NCBI RefSeq assembly: GCF_011043735.1
Contig: NZ_JAAKGV010000001.1
Span: 434,001 to 498,000, forward strand
Direction: 5' to 3'
Source: Methylobacterium sp. DB0501
GTDB taxonomy: Bacteria; Pseudomonadota; Alphaproteobacteria; Rhizobiales; Beijerinckiaceae
Length of the DNA stretch: 64,000 nt
A program made the position numbers and the translations under genes. A model generated the notes under the pieces. The model did no database searches, had not been told where the DNA came from, and saw only the letters and a list, made by a program, of their open reading frames with translations. How positions within the stretch are numbered: position 1 is the first letter of the stretch; every line of letters begins with the position of its first letter. Positions 1 through 9,883 of this stretch are shown here, one piece after another.

Positions 1-294
1 CCGTCGGTGGTCGATACCGGCACCCTCGATTTCGACGGCCGCACGGTGCGGCTCGTCGGGGTCGACGGGCTGTCCGGCCGCAACGCCCGCGAGCTCGGCC
101 GCTACCTGCGCCGGCGCGACGTCGCCTGCGCGCCGGCGGATGGCGGCGCCTATCGCTGCTCCCTCGACGGGCAGGACCTGTCCGAGCTGATCCTGTTCAA
201 CGGCGGCGGCCGCGCCAGCGCCGACGCGACGCCGGACCTGCTGGCCGCGGAGGAACAGGCGCGGTCGAACCGGATCGGGATCTGGCGGCGGTGA
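1..294 (+). CDS. Staphylococcal-nuclease-like protein, 5' end cut off
   Basis: The reading frame is open from the window edge to a TGA at 292-294, so only the last 97 or so codons are present. The fragment follows the SNase-like pattern: a strand of the type DFDGRTVRLVGVDG, a residue run ending in LGRYLRRRDV, then a C-terminal helix and the closing motif EEQARSNRIGIWRR, which matches the usual EA-EAR--GLW ending of thermonuclease homologues. Family members are secreted or membrane-anchored phosphodiesterases that cut DNA or RNA. The catalytic N-terminal part and any signal peptide lie outside the window, so activity cannot be judged. A GTG at position 7 is available but is probably internal. 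Confidence 0.6.
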   Translation, partial: PSVVDTGTLDFDGRTVRLVGVDGLSGRNARELGRYLRRRDVACAPADGGAYRCSLDGQDLSELILFNGGGRASADATPDLLAAEEQARSNRIGIWRR

Positions 295-342
295 GCGGCG
301 AGACGCGCCCCGGTCGGCCGTCGAGCTGAGCTTTCATCGTCC

Positions 343-1794
343 TCAACCCCCGCATCGCACCCCCACGACCGTCCCGGCGAACCGCCCGGCGATCGCGCCG
401 GCGCTGAGCGGGGCGGACTCGCCGGCAGGCGCCGTGGGAGCGTCCGCGCCGAGGAAGCCCGTCAGGGCGTCCGATCCGACGAGCGGATGGGTGAGCGGCG
501 GCAGCACGCCGGCGACGAGGCGGGGTTGCGCCGGCAGGCGGGCGACGAGGCCGAGGAGGCGGCCGGAGCGGTCGAGGACCGGGGCGCCGGCGGCGCCGGG
601 CTGGAGCGGGGCGAGCACCCCGCCCGGGGCGATGTCGCCGGGCGTCACGGTCGGGCCGTCCGCGCCCGCCGCGAGCACCAGGGCGCTCTCGCCGGGGCGT
701 GAGGCGGGAGCGAGGGCGGGCGCCGTTCCGGCGGCGGTGGCGGCGTCGAGGAGTGTGAGGCCGGTGGCCTCGTCGCGCCGCAGGATCCGGGCCGGAGCGC
801 CGCCGGCCTGCGGGCCTGGGCAGGCGGCGGGCAGCACCGCGACGATCCGGCGGGGGCCGACGGCGAGGCCCGTGCCGGTCGCCGCCTCGCCGACGGGCGG
901 GCCGGGAGGGGGCGGGGCCGCGGCCGCCGGTCGTGCCGGGGCCGCCGTCGGGGCGTCGCCCGGGAAGGGCACGAAGCTGTTGGCGATGGCGATCACCAGC
1001 CGGTCCATGTCCCGGGCCGAGGCCTTGTCGTAGGACAGGCTGAAGCCGCGCAGGCCCGCCGGGCCGGCGGCGTCGCGGATGTAGAATTTGCCCGAAGGCG
1101 TCTCGCCGGTGACGACGGTGAAGTCGGGGCGCTTGAGGGTGTAGGTCACCTTGCGCTCCGGCGTCGCCGCGGCGCTCTGCGCGAACAGGGCGTCGAGGTC
1201 GGCGGTGCCGGGGGCGAAGGCTCTCGTGTCGAGGGTGATGCGCCCGTCCGGGCTCTGCCAGCGGCTGCCGGCGGGCAGGCGGCTGCGCTTCGGCAGCAGC
1301 CGTTCGGGGATCCCGATGACGAGGCCGGTGGCGGGATCGGCCGCGACGGTGAACCGGGCCGCACGGCGCGCCGCCTCGCCGGCCGCCAGCAGGGCGGCGC
1401 GGGCGGGCTCGTCCAGGATGCCGGTACCCGCGGCGCCGGCCTTCGCGTCCTTGCCGGCATCCTTGGCCTGCCAGGCGCCGATCGCCTCGTAGGTGCGCCG
1501 GCCGAAGGTGCCGGTGACGACGCTGTTGTAGCTGCCCGCCCAGACCAGGGCGTCCTGCACCGCCCGCCGCTCCGCCTCCGGCCGGGCCTCGAAGGCGGCA
1601 CGCGCCGCCTCGAAGGCGGGATCGGGCGCCGCCGGCCCGGCGGGGCGCGGACCCGGGGTCCTCGCGCCCGACGGGGCGCCCGGGCCGGGCGCGCCACTTG
1701 AGGCCGCCCCTTGGGCGACGGCCCCGTCCGGTGCGAGGCTGCAGGCAAGGAGCGGCAGCAGGCCGGCGGCGAGCAGGTGGGCGGGGCGCGGCAT
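343..1794 (-). CDS. Exported peptidoglycan-binding, trypsin-fold-like protein without catalytic residues
   Basis: This 483-residue protein has an N-terminal signal (about 1-28); LLAC at 15-18 could alternatively be a lipobox with Cys18. A PG_binding_1-like repeat lies at about 75-110 (GTFGRRTYEAIGAWQ). After a proline/alanine-rich linker (about 280-302), residues 305-425 resemble an HtrA/trypsin barrel. The serine-loop position reads GAAGAPV (400-406) instead of GxSGxP, and the expected His and Asp positions read IVAVLPAAC and GLTLLDA. It therefore looks like an inactive, protease-like envelope protein rather than an enzyme. It is divergently arranged with the alpha-2-macroglobulin gene across about 270 bp. 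The family assignment of the C-terminal half is by pattern only. Confidence 0.65.
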   Translation of the reverse strand: MPRPAHLLAAGLLPLLACSLAPDGAVAQGAASSGAPGPGAPSGARTPGPRPAGPAAPDPAFEAARAAFEARPEAERRAVQDALVWAGSYNSVVTGTFGRRTYEAIGAWQAKDAGKDAKAGAAGTGILDEPARAALLAAGEAARRAARFTVAADPATGLVIGIPERLLPKRSRLPAGSRWQSPDGRITLDTRAFAPGTADLDALFAQSAAATPERKVTYTLKRPDFTVVTGETPSGKFYIRDAAGPAGLRGFSLSYDKASARDMDRLVIAIANSFVPFPGDAPTAAPARPAAAAPPPPGPPVGEAATGTGLAVGPRRIVAVLPAACPGPQAGGAPARILRRDEATGLTLLDAATAAGTAPALAPASRPGESALVLAAGADGPTVTPGDIAPGGVLAPLQPGAAGAPVLDRSGRLLGLVARLPAQPRLVAGVLPPLTHPLVGSDALTGFLGADAPTAPAGESAPLSAGAIAGRFAGTVVGVRCGG

Positions 1795-2061
1795 CGGGCT
1801 CTCCGGAAGACGGCCGCCGAACCTTGCGGAAGGCGAAAAGCCCGTCGAGCTTGCAACAGTCGGAGCCGGACTTCCAGGGGCCGGCCTGACGGTGGAGGGC
1901 CGCCATGTCGTAGCCGGTCCGGTCCGAGCCGATCTGGCCGGAGCCGGTGACCGGCAACCGGATCACCCCAAATCGACCGGTCCGGCGCGGAGGACGGATT
2001 GCCCCCGGACCCGGCGCTGCTTAGGCTCCGGAGCGGGCAGGGAAGCGCCGCGAGGCCGGTC

Positions 2062-5000
2062 ATGTCGCTCATCACCCGGGTCGGACGCGCCGCCTGCGGT
2101 CTCGCCGGCCTCGTCACGGCGCTCGCAAGCCTCCCGGCCGCGGCCCAGCAGCCCCCGATCTCCGCGCCCCGCCGCGCCGCCCTGGTGCAGCCGGCGCCCC
2201 GCTCCAAGAGCTTCGTGCGCCCGGCGCTGGCCAGCGAGGCGGTGCGGCTCGAGGCGCGGCTGAAGGACGAGGGTGCCGCCGGCAAATCCGCCGCCCAGTG
2301 GCGCCGGGAGGGCGAGGCCCTGCGTGCCAAGGACGAGACCGACGGGGCGCTCGCCGCCTTCCGCCGCGCCGCCGCGGCCGAGCCGGCCGAGTGGCGCAAC
2401 TGGTACGCCCTGGCGGAGGCCGCCGGCGCCGCCGAGAACGACGATGACGAGACCAGCCGGAAGCTCGACGCCGAGGCCCGGGCCGGCGCCTACCTGGCTT
2501 ATCAGCGCGCGTCGAGCCCCGCCGACGAGGCGAGGGCCCTGGCGCTCCTCGGCGCAGGCCTGGCCAAGCAGGAGAGCTGGCGCCCGGCGCTCGAGGCCTA
2601 CGCGGCGAGCCTGGCGCTCGCGAGCGATCCCGAGACCGCCAGGACCTACGAAGCCTTGCGCGACGCCCACGGCTTCCGGGTGCTCGACTACAAGGTTGAT
2701 TCCGACGCCGCCGCCCCGCGGGCCTGCTTCACCCTCTCCGAGACCGTCGACCCCAAGGCCGATATCGCCCCTTACGTTGCGGTATCGGGGGCCAGCGACG
2801 CCGCCGTGACGGCGCAGGGCCAGCAGGTCTGCGTCGACGGCCTGCGCCACGGCGAGCGCTACGGGGTGGTCCTGCGCCAGGGCCTGCCCTCGACCGTCGG
2901 CGAGTCCTTGCGCAAGGCGGCCGACTACGACATCTACGTCCGCGACCGCAGCCCGCAGGTGCGCTTCACCGGCCGCAACTACGTGTTGCCGCGCACCGGC
3001 CAGGCCGGGGTGCCGCTGGTCTCTGTCAACGCCCCGAAGCTCGATGTCGAGGTGGTGCGCATCGGCGATCGCGGCCTGCTGCCGGCCCTGCGCGGCGACG
3101 CGTTCCTGTCGCAGCTCTCCGGATCGGGCTTACGCGGCATCGCCCGCGAGCGCGGCGTTCCGGCCTGGAAGGGCACGCTCGACGCCGCGCCGGCGGAGGT
3201 CAACCGCGAGGCGGTGACCGCCTTCCCGGTGCTCCAGGCCGTCGGCAAGGTCGAGCCCGGTCTCTACGTGATGACGGCGCGGCCGAGCGGCAGCGTTCCT
3301 CTGGCCGACGCCGAGGAGGGCGGCTACGAGAGCGAGGCGACGCAGTGGTTCGTGGTCTCGGATCTCGGGCTCACCGCGCTCAAGGGCCGCGACGGGATCC
3401 ATGTGCTGGCCCGGTCGCTCGCCTCGGCGGCGATCGTGAAGGACGCGGAGATCCGCCTGATCGCCCGCAACAACGAGGTGCTGGCGACCCGCGGCACCGA
3501 CGCGCAAGGGCACGCCGCCTTCGATCCGGGCCTCGCCCGCGGCGAGGGCGGAGCGGCGCCGAGCCTGGTGGTGGCGCGCCTCGGCGACGATTACGGCTTC
3601 CTCGACCTGTCTCTGAGCGCCTTCGACCTCGCCGATCGCGGCGTGAAGGGCCGGCCTGCCCCCGGCGCGGCGGAGGCCTTCCTGTTTCCCGAGCGCGGGG
3701 TCTACCGCTCCGGCGAGACGGTGCAGCTGACCGCCCTCCTGCGCGACGCGAAGGGCGCGGCGATCCCGAACCTCCCCCTCACCCTGGTGGCCAAGCGCCC
3801 GGACGGGGTCGAGTACCGTCGGGTGCAGGTCCCTGACGGGGGCCTCGGCGGTCGCGCCCTCTCGCTGCCGCTGCTCCCCGGCGCGCAAGCCGGCACCTGG
3901 CGGGTCGCCGCCTATACCGACCCGAAGGCACCGCCGGTCGGCGAGGCGAGCTTCCTGGTCGAGGATTACGTCCCCGAGCGCCTCGACGTGACCCTGACCC
4001 CGGTCGAGGCCGCCTTGCGTCCGGGCGAGCCCGCGACGGTGGCGGTCGCGGCGCGCTACCTCTACGGCGCCCCGGGCGCGAACCTCACGGTCGGCGGCAC
4101 GGTGGCGGTGCAGCCTGCGGCCCGCTCCGGCATCAGGGGCTTCGAGGACTTCTCCACCGGTCTCGACGACGAGCGCGTCGAGCCGGTGACGGCGGAGCTG
4201 GAGGCCCCCGTCGCCACCGACGGGCAGGGCCGCGCCACCGTGCGGGCCCCGGTGCCGGCCACGAGCGGGCCGCGGCCGTTCGAGGCCAGGGTCTCGCTCC
4301 AGGTCGGCGAGCCCGGCGGCCGGGCGGTGCAGCGCAGCCTGACCCTGCCGATCCTGCCCGCCGGCCCGGTGCTCGGCATCCGGAAGTCTTTCGACGGTCT
4401 GCGCGAGGGCGCGACCGCGAATTTCGAGGTGGCGGCCGCCCGGCCGGACGGCACGCGGTTGTCGGGCGAGGCTACCTGGACCCTGCTGCGGGTCGAGCGG
4501 CGCTATCAATGGTACCGGGCCGACGGGCGCTGGGCCTTCGAGCCGGTCAAGACCACCGCCAAGGTCGCCAACGGCCGCCTCGCCGTCGAAGCCGGCGCGC
4601 CGGCCCGGCTGGCGATCCCGGTCGATCTCGGCAGCTACCGCCTGGAGCTGCGCGGGCCCGGCTTCGCGGCGGCGAGCCTGTCCTTCGAGGTCGGCTGGAG
4701 CGGCGGCGAGAGCGCCGACGCGCCCGATCTCCTCGACCTCACCCTCGACCGCGACGCCTATGCCTCCGGCGACACCCTGCGGGCGCGCCTGCGGCCGCGC
4801 TTTTCCGGCACCGCCACCGTCGCGGTGGTGAGCGACCGGGTGCACGAGATCCGCACCCTCGACCTGCCGGCGGGCGGCGCCACCGTGGAGATCCCGGTCA
4901 AGCCCGATTGGGGCGCGGGCGCCTACCTCGTCGCCACCGCCTACCGGCCCCTCGACCAGGCGGCCAAGCGCCTGCCCGGCCGGGCGCTGGGCCTCGCCTG

Positions 5001-7359
5001 GTTCGGGATCGACCGGGAGGCCCGCGCGCTGGGCGTTACCGTCGAGGCGCCCGCCAAGGTCCGGCCCCGGGGCGATCTGCGCCTGCCGATCCGGCTGGCC
5101 GGCCTCAAACCCGGCGAGGAGGCCCGGGTGACGGTAGCGGCGGTCGATGTCGGCATCCTCAGCCTCACCCGCTACGCCAACCCGGATCCGTTCGGGTTCT
5201 TCTTCGGCCAGAAGGCGCTCGCCGCGGAGATCCGCGACCTCTACGGCTACCTCATCGACGGCATGCAGGGCACGCTCGGCGCCATCCGCTCCGGGGGCGA
5301 TTCCGGTGGGGCGGAGCTGGAGGGCGCGCCGCCGGCACAGGAGCCGCTCGCCCGCTACTCGGGCGTCGTCACGGTCGGGCCGGACGGCCGGGCCGAGGTG
5401 AGCTTCCCCCTGCCGGCCTTCAACGGCACCGCCCGGGTGATGGTGACGGCCTGGAGCGCGGCGCGGGTCGGCGCGGCCTCGGCCGAGGTGGTGATCCGCG
5501 ACCCCGTGGTGGCGAGCGGCACCCTGCCGCGCTTCCTCGCCATCGGCGACCGTTCGCGCCTGCACGTCGCCCTCGACAACGTCGAGGGGCCGGCCGGCGA
5601 CTACGCGGTCGATGTCGATCTGGCCGGGCCCGTGGTGGTGCCGGCGGGCGCGCTCGCCCGCTCGCTTCACCTCGATCCCGGCGGGCGGGGCAGCGTCGAG
5701 ATCCCGCTCACCGCCGCCGGCCCCGGTCTCGCGCGGGTCGACCTGCGGCTGACCGGGCCGGGCCTGTCGGAGCCCGCCGGGCAGAGCTTCTCCTTGGGCA
5801 TCCAGCCCGGCACCGGGACGCTGCTCCGCCGCGAGGTCCGCACGCTGGCGCCCGGCGCCAGCCTCACCCTGTCGGGCGACCTCCTCGCCGATGTGATCCC
5901 CGGCACCGGCGCCGTCACCGTGGCGGCCTCGCCCTTGGGCGGCATCGACGTGCCGGCCCTGCTCCAGGCACTGGACCGCTATCCTTACGGCTGCACCGAG
6001 CAGGTGGTGAGCCGGGCGCTGCCGCTGCTCTCGGTCAACCGGCTCGCGGCCCTGTCGCAGCTCGGCCTCGACGGCTCCGCCGACGAGCGGGTGCGCGGCG
6101 CCATCGACCGGGTGCTGTCGCGCCAGGATTCGAGCGGCGCCTTCGGCCTGTGGTCGGCGGGCAACGTCGAGGATCCGTGGCTCACGGCCTACGCCGCCGA
6201 CTTCCTGACCCGGGCGCGGGAGCATGGGTTCCCGGTGCCGCAACAGGCGCTGTCGCTCGCCCTCGACCGGCTGCGCAACACCGTCGCCAACGCCGCGGAC
6301 GTCACCGAGGGCGGGCTCGACCTCGCCTATGCGGCCTACGTGCTCGCCCGCAACGGCCGGCCGGTGATGGGCGACCTGCGCTACCTCGCCGACACCAAGC
6401 TCGCCGCCTTCGCCACGCCGCTGGCCCGCGGCCAGATCGCCGCGGCGCTCGCGCTGCTCGGCGACCGGGCCCGGGCCCGCACCGCCTTCGAGGCCGCCCT
6501 GGGCGCGCTCCGGGCCGAGCGCGACGGCGGCGCCTACCGGGCCGATTACGGCTCGCGCCTGCGCGACGGCGCCGGCCTGATCGCGCTCGCCGCCGAGACC
6601 GGCATCGCCCCCGACTCCCTCGCCTCCCTCGGCACGATCGTGGCCGAGGAGCGCGGCACGCGCCCGACCAGCACCCAGGAACAGGCCTGGCTGGTCCTGG
6701 CGGCGGCGGAACTCGCCAAGGATCCCGCCAAGGATACGAAGGAGGCATCCGCCCTCACGGTCGACGGCACGCCAATCGCGGGCGCGCTCTACCGCACGTT
6801 CCCGGGCGCCGCCCTGGAGGCCCGGCCGGTGACGGTGGCCAATCGCGGCACGGCCCCGGTGCGGCTCGCCCTCGGCATCGCCGGCAACCCGGCGGTGCCG
6901 GAGCCGGCGGAGGCGAAGGGCTACGCGATCGAGCGCAGCTACCACCGCCTCGACGGCAGCCCGGCCGACCTCGCGGGCCTGCGCCAGAACGACCGCCTGG
7001 TGGTGGTGCTGAAGGTGACGGAGGCCAAGGCCAGCGCCGGCCGCCTGCTCCTCGTCGACCGCCTTCCCGCCGGCCTCGAGATCGACAACCCGAAGCTCCT
7101 CGATGCCGACGCCGCCGCCGGCCTCGCCTGGGCGAAATCCGACGTGAAGCCGACCCATACCGAGTTCCGCGACGACCGCTTCGTGGCGGCCTACGACCGC
7201 GACCCGGCCCAGTCCGCGTTCTTCAGCGTCGCCTTCACGGTCCGGGCGGTGACCCCCGGCCGCTACGTCCATCCGGCGGCGACGATCGAGGACATGTACC
7301 GGCCGGAGCGCTACGGGCGGACGGCGTTCGGGGTGCTGGAGGTGGGCGCGGCGCGGTAG
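2062..7359 (+). CDS. Bacterial alpha-2-macroglobulin family protein
   Basis: The product has 1765 residues. It starts at ATG 2062, which gives a clean signal peptide (residues 1-29, cleavage near AAAQ); an in-frame ATG at 1999 would bury it. Residues 75-180 look TPR-like. Macroglobulin domains follow, with the family marker VEDYVPERLDVTL near residue 635. The thioester motif CTEQ (codons at 5992-6003, about residue 1311) is intact in the context YPYGCTEQ, so covalent trapping of attacking proteases should be possible. The length fits the YfhM type. No lipobox is seen, so the protein is probably soluble in the periplasm rather than anchored, and no pbpC partner is adjacent. Family knowledge: these proteins trap proteases in the periplasm. 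Confidence 0.93.
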   Translation: MSLITRVGRAACGLAGLVTALASLPAAAQQPPISAPRRAALVQPAPRSKSFVRPALASEAVRLEARLKDEGAAGKSAAQWRREGEALRAKDETDGALAAFRRAAAAEPAEWRNWYALAEAAGAAENDDDETSRKLDAEARAGAYLAYQRASSPADEARALALLGAGLAKQESWRPALEAYAASLALASDPETARTYEALRDAHGFRVLDYKVDSDAAAPRACFTLSETVDPKADIAPYVAVSGASDAAVTAQGQQVCVDGLRHGERYGVVLRQGLPSTVGESLRKAADYDIYVRDRSPQVRFTGRNYVLPRTGQAGVPLVSVNAPKLDVEVVRIGDRGLLPALRGDAFLSQLSGSGLRGIARERGVPAWKGTLDAAPAEVNREAVTAFPVLQAVGKVEPGLYVMTARPSGSVPLADAEEGGYESEATQWFVVSDLGLTALKGRDGIHVLARSLASAAIVKDAEIRLIARNNEVLATRGTDAQGHAAFDPGLARGEGGAAPSLVVARLGDDYGFLDLSLSAFDLADRGVKGRPAPGAAEAFLFPERGVYRSGETVQLTALLRDAKGAAIPNLPLTLVAKRPDGVEYRRVQVPDGGLGGRALSLPLLPGAQAGTWRVAAYTDPKAPPVGEASFLVEDYVPERLDVTLTPVEAALRPGEPATVAVAARYLYGAPGANLTVGGTVAVQPAARSGIRGFEDFSTGLDDERVEPVTAELEAPVATDGQGRATVRAPVPATSGPRPFEARVSLQVGEPGGRAVQRSLTLPILPAGPVLGIRKSFDGLREGATANFEVAAARPDGTRLSGEATWTLLRVERRYQWYRADGRWAFEPVKTTAKVANGRLAVEAGAPARLAIPVDLGSYRLELRGPGFAAASLSFEVGWSGGESADAPDLLDLTLDRDAYASGDTLRARLRPRFSGTATVAVVSDRVHEIRTLDLPAGGATVEIPVKPDWGAGAYLVATAYRPLDQAAKRLPGRALGLAWFGIDREARALGVTVEAPAKVRPRGDLRLPIRLAGLKPGEEARVTVAAVDVGILSLTRYANPDPFGFFFGQKALAAEIRDLYGYLIDGMQGTLGAIRSGGDSGGAELEGAPPAQEPLARYSGVVTVGPDGRAEVSFPLPAFNGTARVMVTAWSAARVGAASAEVVIRDPVVASGTLPRFLAIGDRSRLHVALDNVEGPAGDYAVDVDLAGPVVVPAGALARSLHLDPGGRGSVEIPLTAAGPGLARVDLRLTGPGLSEPAGQSFSLGIQPGTGTLLRREVRTLAPGASLTLSGDLLADVIPGTGAVTVAASPLGGIDVPALLQALDRYPYGCTEQVVSRALPLLSVNRLAALSQLGLDGSADERVRGAIDRVLSRQDSSGAFGLWSAGNVEDPWLTAYAADFLTRAREHGFPVPQQALSLALDRLRNTVANAADVTEGGLDLAYAAYVLARNGRPVMGDLRYLADTKLAAFATPLARGQIAAALALLGDRARARTAFEAALGALRAERDGGAYRADYGSRLRDGAGLIALAAETGIAPDSLASLGTIVAEERGTRPTSTQEQAWLVLAAAELAKDPAKDTKEASALTVDGTPIAGALYRTFPGAALEARPVTVANRGTAPVRLALGIAGNPAVPEPAEAKGYAIERSYHRLDGSPADLAGLRQNDRLVVVLKVTEAKASAGRLLLVDRLPAGLEIDNPKLLDADAAAGLAWAKSDVKPTHTEFRDDRFVAAYDRDPAQSAFFSVAFTVRAVTPGRYVHPAATIEDMYRPERYGRTAFGVLEVGAAR

Positions 7360-7739
7360 GGGGAGGGGGCTCCCTCGCGTCCTCCTCCGCCCCGCTGCCC
7401 CGCCGGCGAACCGCCCGCGCGGGTCCCTCGTCCCGCCCGAAGGTCTGGGCCCAGGTCAGCGTGATGATCTCGGCTCCCGCGCCCTCCGCGCCCGGACGGG
7501 TCCGGGCGGCGCGGCGGCGCCGGGCGCCGATCCAGCGCCGGACGAGGGGCCCGTCCCGCCCCCCGGTCCAGGGGCCGGTCCCGCCCCCCGCGCCGGCGGC
7601 ATGCCGTCGCCCGCATCCCTGCCACCCGCCCGCTCGCCGCACCGTGAGACTCCCATCTGTCAGGATGTGCACATCTCGTGTACGGGCGCGGCCGGGACGA
7701 GTACCGTCCGTCCCAATCGCTTCAGCGAACGTCCCAATT
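7360..7739. other. Intergenic stretch without a supported gene
   Basis: These 380 bases lie between the convergent macroglobulin and AraC genes. They are very GC-rich and repetitive (runs of G and C). Short open frames exist on the minus strand but show no ribosome-binding site or recognisable domain. I see no clear terminator. Confidence 0.5.
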
Positions 7740-8783
7740 TCAGGCGTCGAGCGTCAGGACCCACTCGTAGAAGTCGTCCCAGCCGCCGCCCGGCAGGTCC
7801 GTCGGCGCGCGCCGCACGGCGGAGGCGCCGTCGGGCCGCGCCCCGGCCTTCACGTCGGCGGGGCTCAGGCCGAACTCGGCGCGGAAGGCCGTGGTGAAGC
7901 CGGCCGGGCTGCCGTAGCCGTAGCGGTAGGCGATCTCGGAGATCCGCGCGGCGCGGTCCCCGCCCTCGACGAGGTCGCGGCAGGCGCGGGCGAGCCGGCG
8001 GCGGCGGATATACTCGGCGACGCCGCCGAGCGGCGCGAAGAGGCGGTAGAGCCCGCTGCGCGAGACGCCGAAGCGGCGGCAGATCTGCTCGACGCTCAGA
8101 TCCGCGGAGGCGATCTCGGCGTCGATGTGGCTGCGGATCGCCAGGAAGACCGGGGCGCGCTGCAGCGGACGCTCGGCGGCGCTCTCCACCCCGAGGCCCG
8201 CCGCCCCGGATATCAGGATCGCCGTCGCCTGCCCGGCGGCCCGCGCCTCGGCCGGGGTGAAATGCGGGACATGGGCGGCGAGCGAGCGCAGGTGGTTGTT
8301 GACCAGCATTCCGTACGGAGTCGCCCCGCGCAGGACCGTCCCGTGCGCCGCGCCGAGGCGGGTGCCGGCCTCCGGGAACAGGGCGCGCGGGATGATGACC
8401 GTCATCGCGCGATAGCCGCTCGAGCGCAGGGAGAGCGGCTGCGCGAGATCGAGCAGGGAGATGTCGCCGGGGGCCATCGGCACCTCGCGTCCGGCGATCT
8501 CGACCGTGGCGTGGCCCTCCAGACGGATCTGCGCCGCGACGTGGTCGACCCCCATGCGGGCGACGAGGCTGCGCGAGCGCTCGTTGCGCAGCTCCGAGGC
8601 CGCGGTGAGGCCGATGATCGCGTTGCCCAGGTGGTAGACGTCCGACCGGCCGCGGAATTCCGAGGAATCTTCCTTGCGGATCTCGACGTCCCAGAACGGT
8701 GCCACCGCCTCGCGCCAGGCCGAGATCTTGCGCGGGCCGAAGGTCGAGCCCTCCAGGCGCAGGTTGGGGCCGCGGACGGTCAT
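7740..8783 (-). CDS. AraC-family transcriptional regulator
   Basis: The product has 347 residues from ATG at 8783 (MTVRGPNLRLEG); an ATG 25 codons upstream is possible but adds no homologous sequence. The N-terminal half resembles the AraC_binding_2 sensor (blocks such as MAPGDISLLDL). The C-terminal third is a two-helix-turn-helix AraC DNA-binding domain: LSVEQICRRFGVSRSGLYRLF, then ARISEIAYRYGYGSPAGFTTAFRAEFGLSP. Regulators of this subgroup usually control metabolic or stress genes with a small-molecule ligand. The ligand cannot be read from sequence, and no obvious target operon is adjacent. Confidence 0.88.
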   Translation of the reverse strand: MTVRGPNLRLEGSTFGPRKISAWREAVAPFWDVEIRKEDSSEFRGRSDVYHLGNAIIGLTAASELRNERSRSLVARMGVDHVAAQIRLEGHATVEIAGREVPMAPGDISLLDLAQPLSLRSSGYRAMTVIIPRALFPEAGTRLGAAHGTVLRGATPYGMLVNNHLRSLAAHVPHFTPAEARAAGQATAILISGAAGLGVESAAERPLQRAPVFLAIRSHIDAEIASADLSVEQICRRFGVSRSGLYRLFAPLGGVAEYIRRRRLARACRDLVEGGDRAARISEIAYRYGYGSPAGFTTAFRAEFGLSPADVKAGARPDGASAVRRAPTDLPGGGWDDFYEWVLTLDA

Positions 8784-8882
8784 GGCGGGCTCGAAGCGGG
8801 TGGACAGCCACCCTGCGGTCGCACAGGCTCGCACAAAGGTCGAGCTTGTGCAAATCAAACCGCCGCCCGACCCGCGTGTCCC

Positions 8883-9605
8883 TCAGCGCGGAGAGCGCCG
8901 CGGCGGCAGGGCGCCGACCCGCGGGGCCGGCGCCCCGGCCGTCTTCTCGCCGATCCAGACCACGTGGCGCCCGCCGCTCCCGGCCGAGCGGACCTTGTGC
9001 TCCTCGACCGTGAAGCCGCCGCGCTGGAGCCGGGACTTGAACTTGCGGTCGGGGCTCTCCGACCATACGCCGAGCAGCCCGCCCGGCCGCAGCGCCCGAT
9101 GGGCGCGGCCCAGGCCCGCGACGTCGTAGAGCCGGTCGTTGGTCTGCTGCACCAGCCCCTCGGGGCCGTTGTCGACATCGAGCAGGATGGCGTCATAGGC
9201 GCCCGGCGACGCCGCGATGAGGTGGTGGACGTCGGTCTCGTGCAGGGCGACCCGGGAATCGTCGAGGCTGCCGGCGAAGAGGTGCGCCAGCGGCCCGCGG
9301 GCCCAGGCGGCCACCGCCGGCACCAGCTCGGCGACCACCACCTCGGCGTCCGGCCCGAGCTCGGCGAGCGCCGCCCGCAGGGTGAAGCCCATGCCGAGCC
9401 CGCCGATCAGCATCCGGGGCCGCGGCCGGTCGCGCAGGCGGGCGCAGGCCAGGGTGGCGAGGGCCCGCTCCGAGCCGCTGCGGCGGCTGTTCATCAGCTC
9501 GATCGAGTCGACCACGATCGCGAACTCGTCGCCGCGCTGCATCAGGCGCAGGGACGCGGTCTCGCCGGGGATGGCGCTGGTGTCGAGGTGAACCCAGGGG
9601 ATCAA
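8883..9605 (-). CDS. Spermidine-synthase-like / Rossmann methyltransferase-like protein
   Basis: This is a 240-residue protein. I place the start at a TTG (9603-9605) preceded by GGAG, because the protein then begins MIPWVHLDT; the open frame continues far upstream without homology. A nucleotide-binding loop GGLGMGF (68-74), an acidic residue at the end of the next strand (E93) and DAILLDVDNGPE (138-149) are the hallmarks of the spermidine-synthase fold. Relatives lack proof of polyamine synthesis and are usually annotated only as spermidine-synthase-like. The polyamine-binding residues cannot be verified here. It is probably transcribed alone. Confidence 0.8.
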   Translation of the reverse strand: MIPWVHLDTSAIPGETASLRLMQRGDEFAIVVDSIELMNSRRSGSERALATLACARLRDRPRPRMLIGGLGMGFTLRAALAELGPDAEVVVAELVPAVAAWARGPLAHLFAGSLDDSRVALHETDVHHLIAASPGAYDAILLDVDNGPEGLVQQTNDRLYDVAGLGRAHRALRPGGLLGVWSESPDRKFKSRLQRGGFTVEEHKVRSAGSGGRHVVWIGEKTAGAPAPRVGALPPRRSPR

Positions 9606-9883
9606 GGACCGAACTCCATCGGGCAGGTACTCATCGGGCACGCCGTCGTCGGGGAGGATCGTGGGGACCCGCCGCGGCAGCGGCCGGTCGCGGCGACCTC
9701 GAGACGGGCGAACACGCGGGGACTCCGGGATCGTCGGCGTCGCTCCCGTCGCGGACCGGATGCCGGCGTCGCGCCGGCTATCGCACGGGCCGGCCCGCCC
9801 CGTCGAGCGGGCGGATCCCGGCCCGCCGCCGCGCCGCGGCGAAGGTCTGTCCTCGGCGTGAGTTCCGTGCCATAAATCCGCGG

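Noticed and set aside
3130..7272. A 1380-codon open frame on the minus strand
   Set aside because: It is antisense to the macroglobulin gene, low in complexity and without a start signal; it is typical of GC-rich DNA.
7235..7672. A minus-strand frame after the macroglobulin gene
   Set aside because: It overlaps the macroglobulin C terminus, is proline/arginine-rich and has no supported start.
4509..9875. A 1788-codon open frame on the plus strand
   Set aside because: It is the third-position shadow of the macroglobulin gene and then runs through two minus-strand genes; its composition is arginine/proline-rich with no domain.
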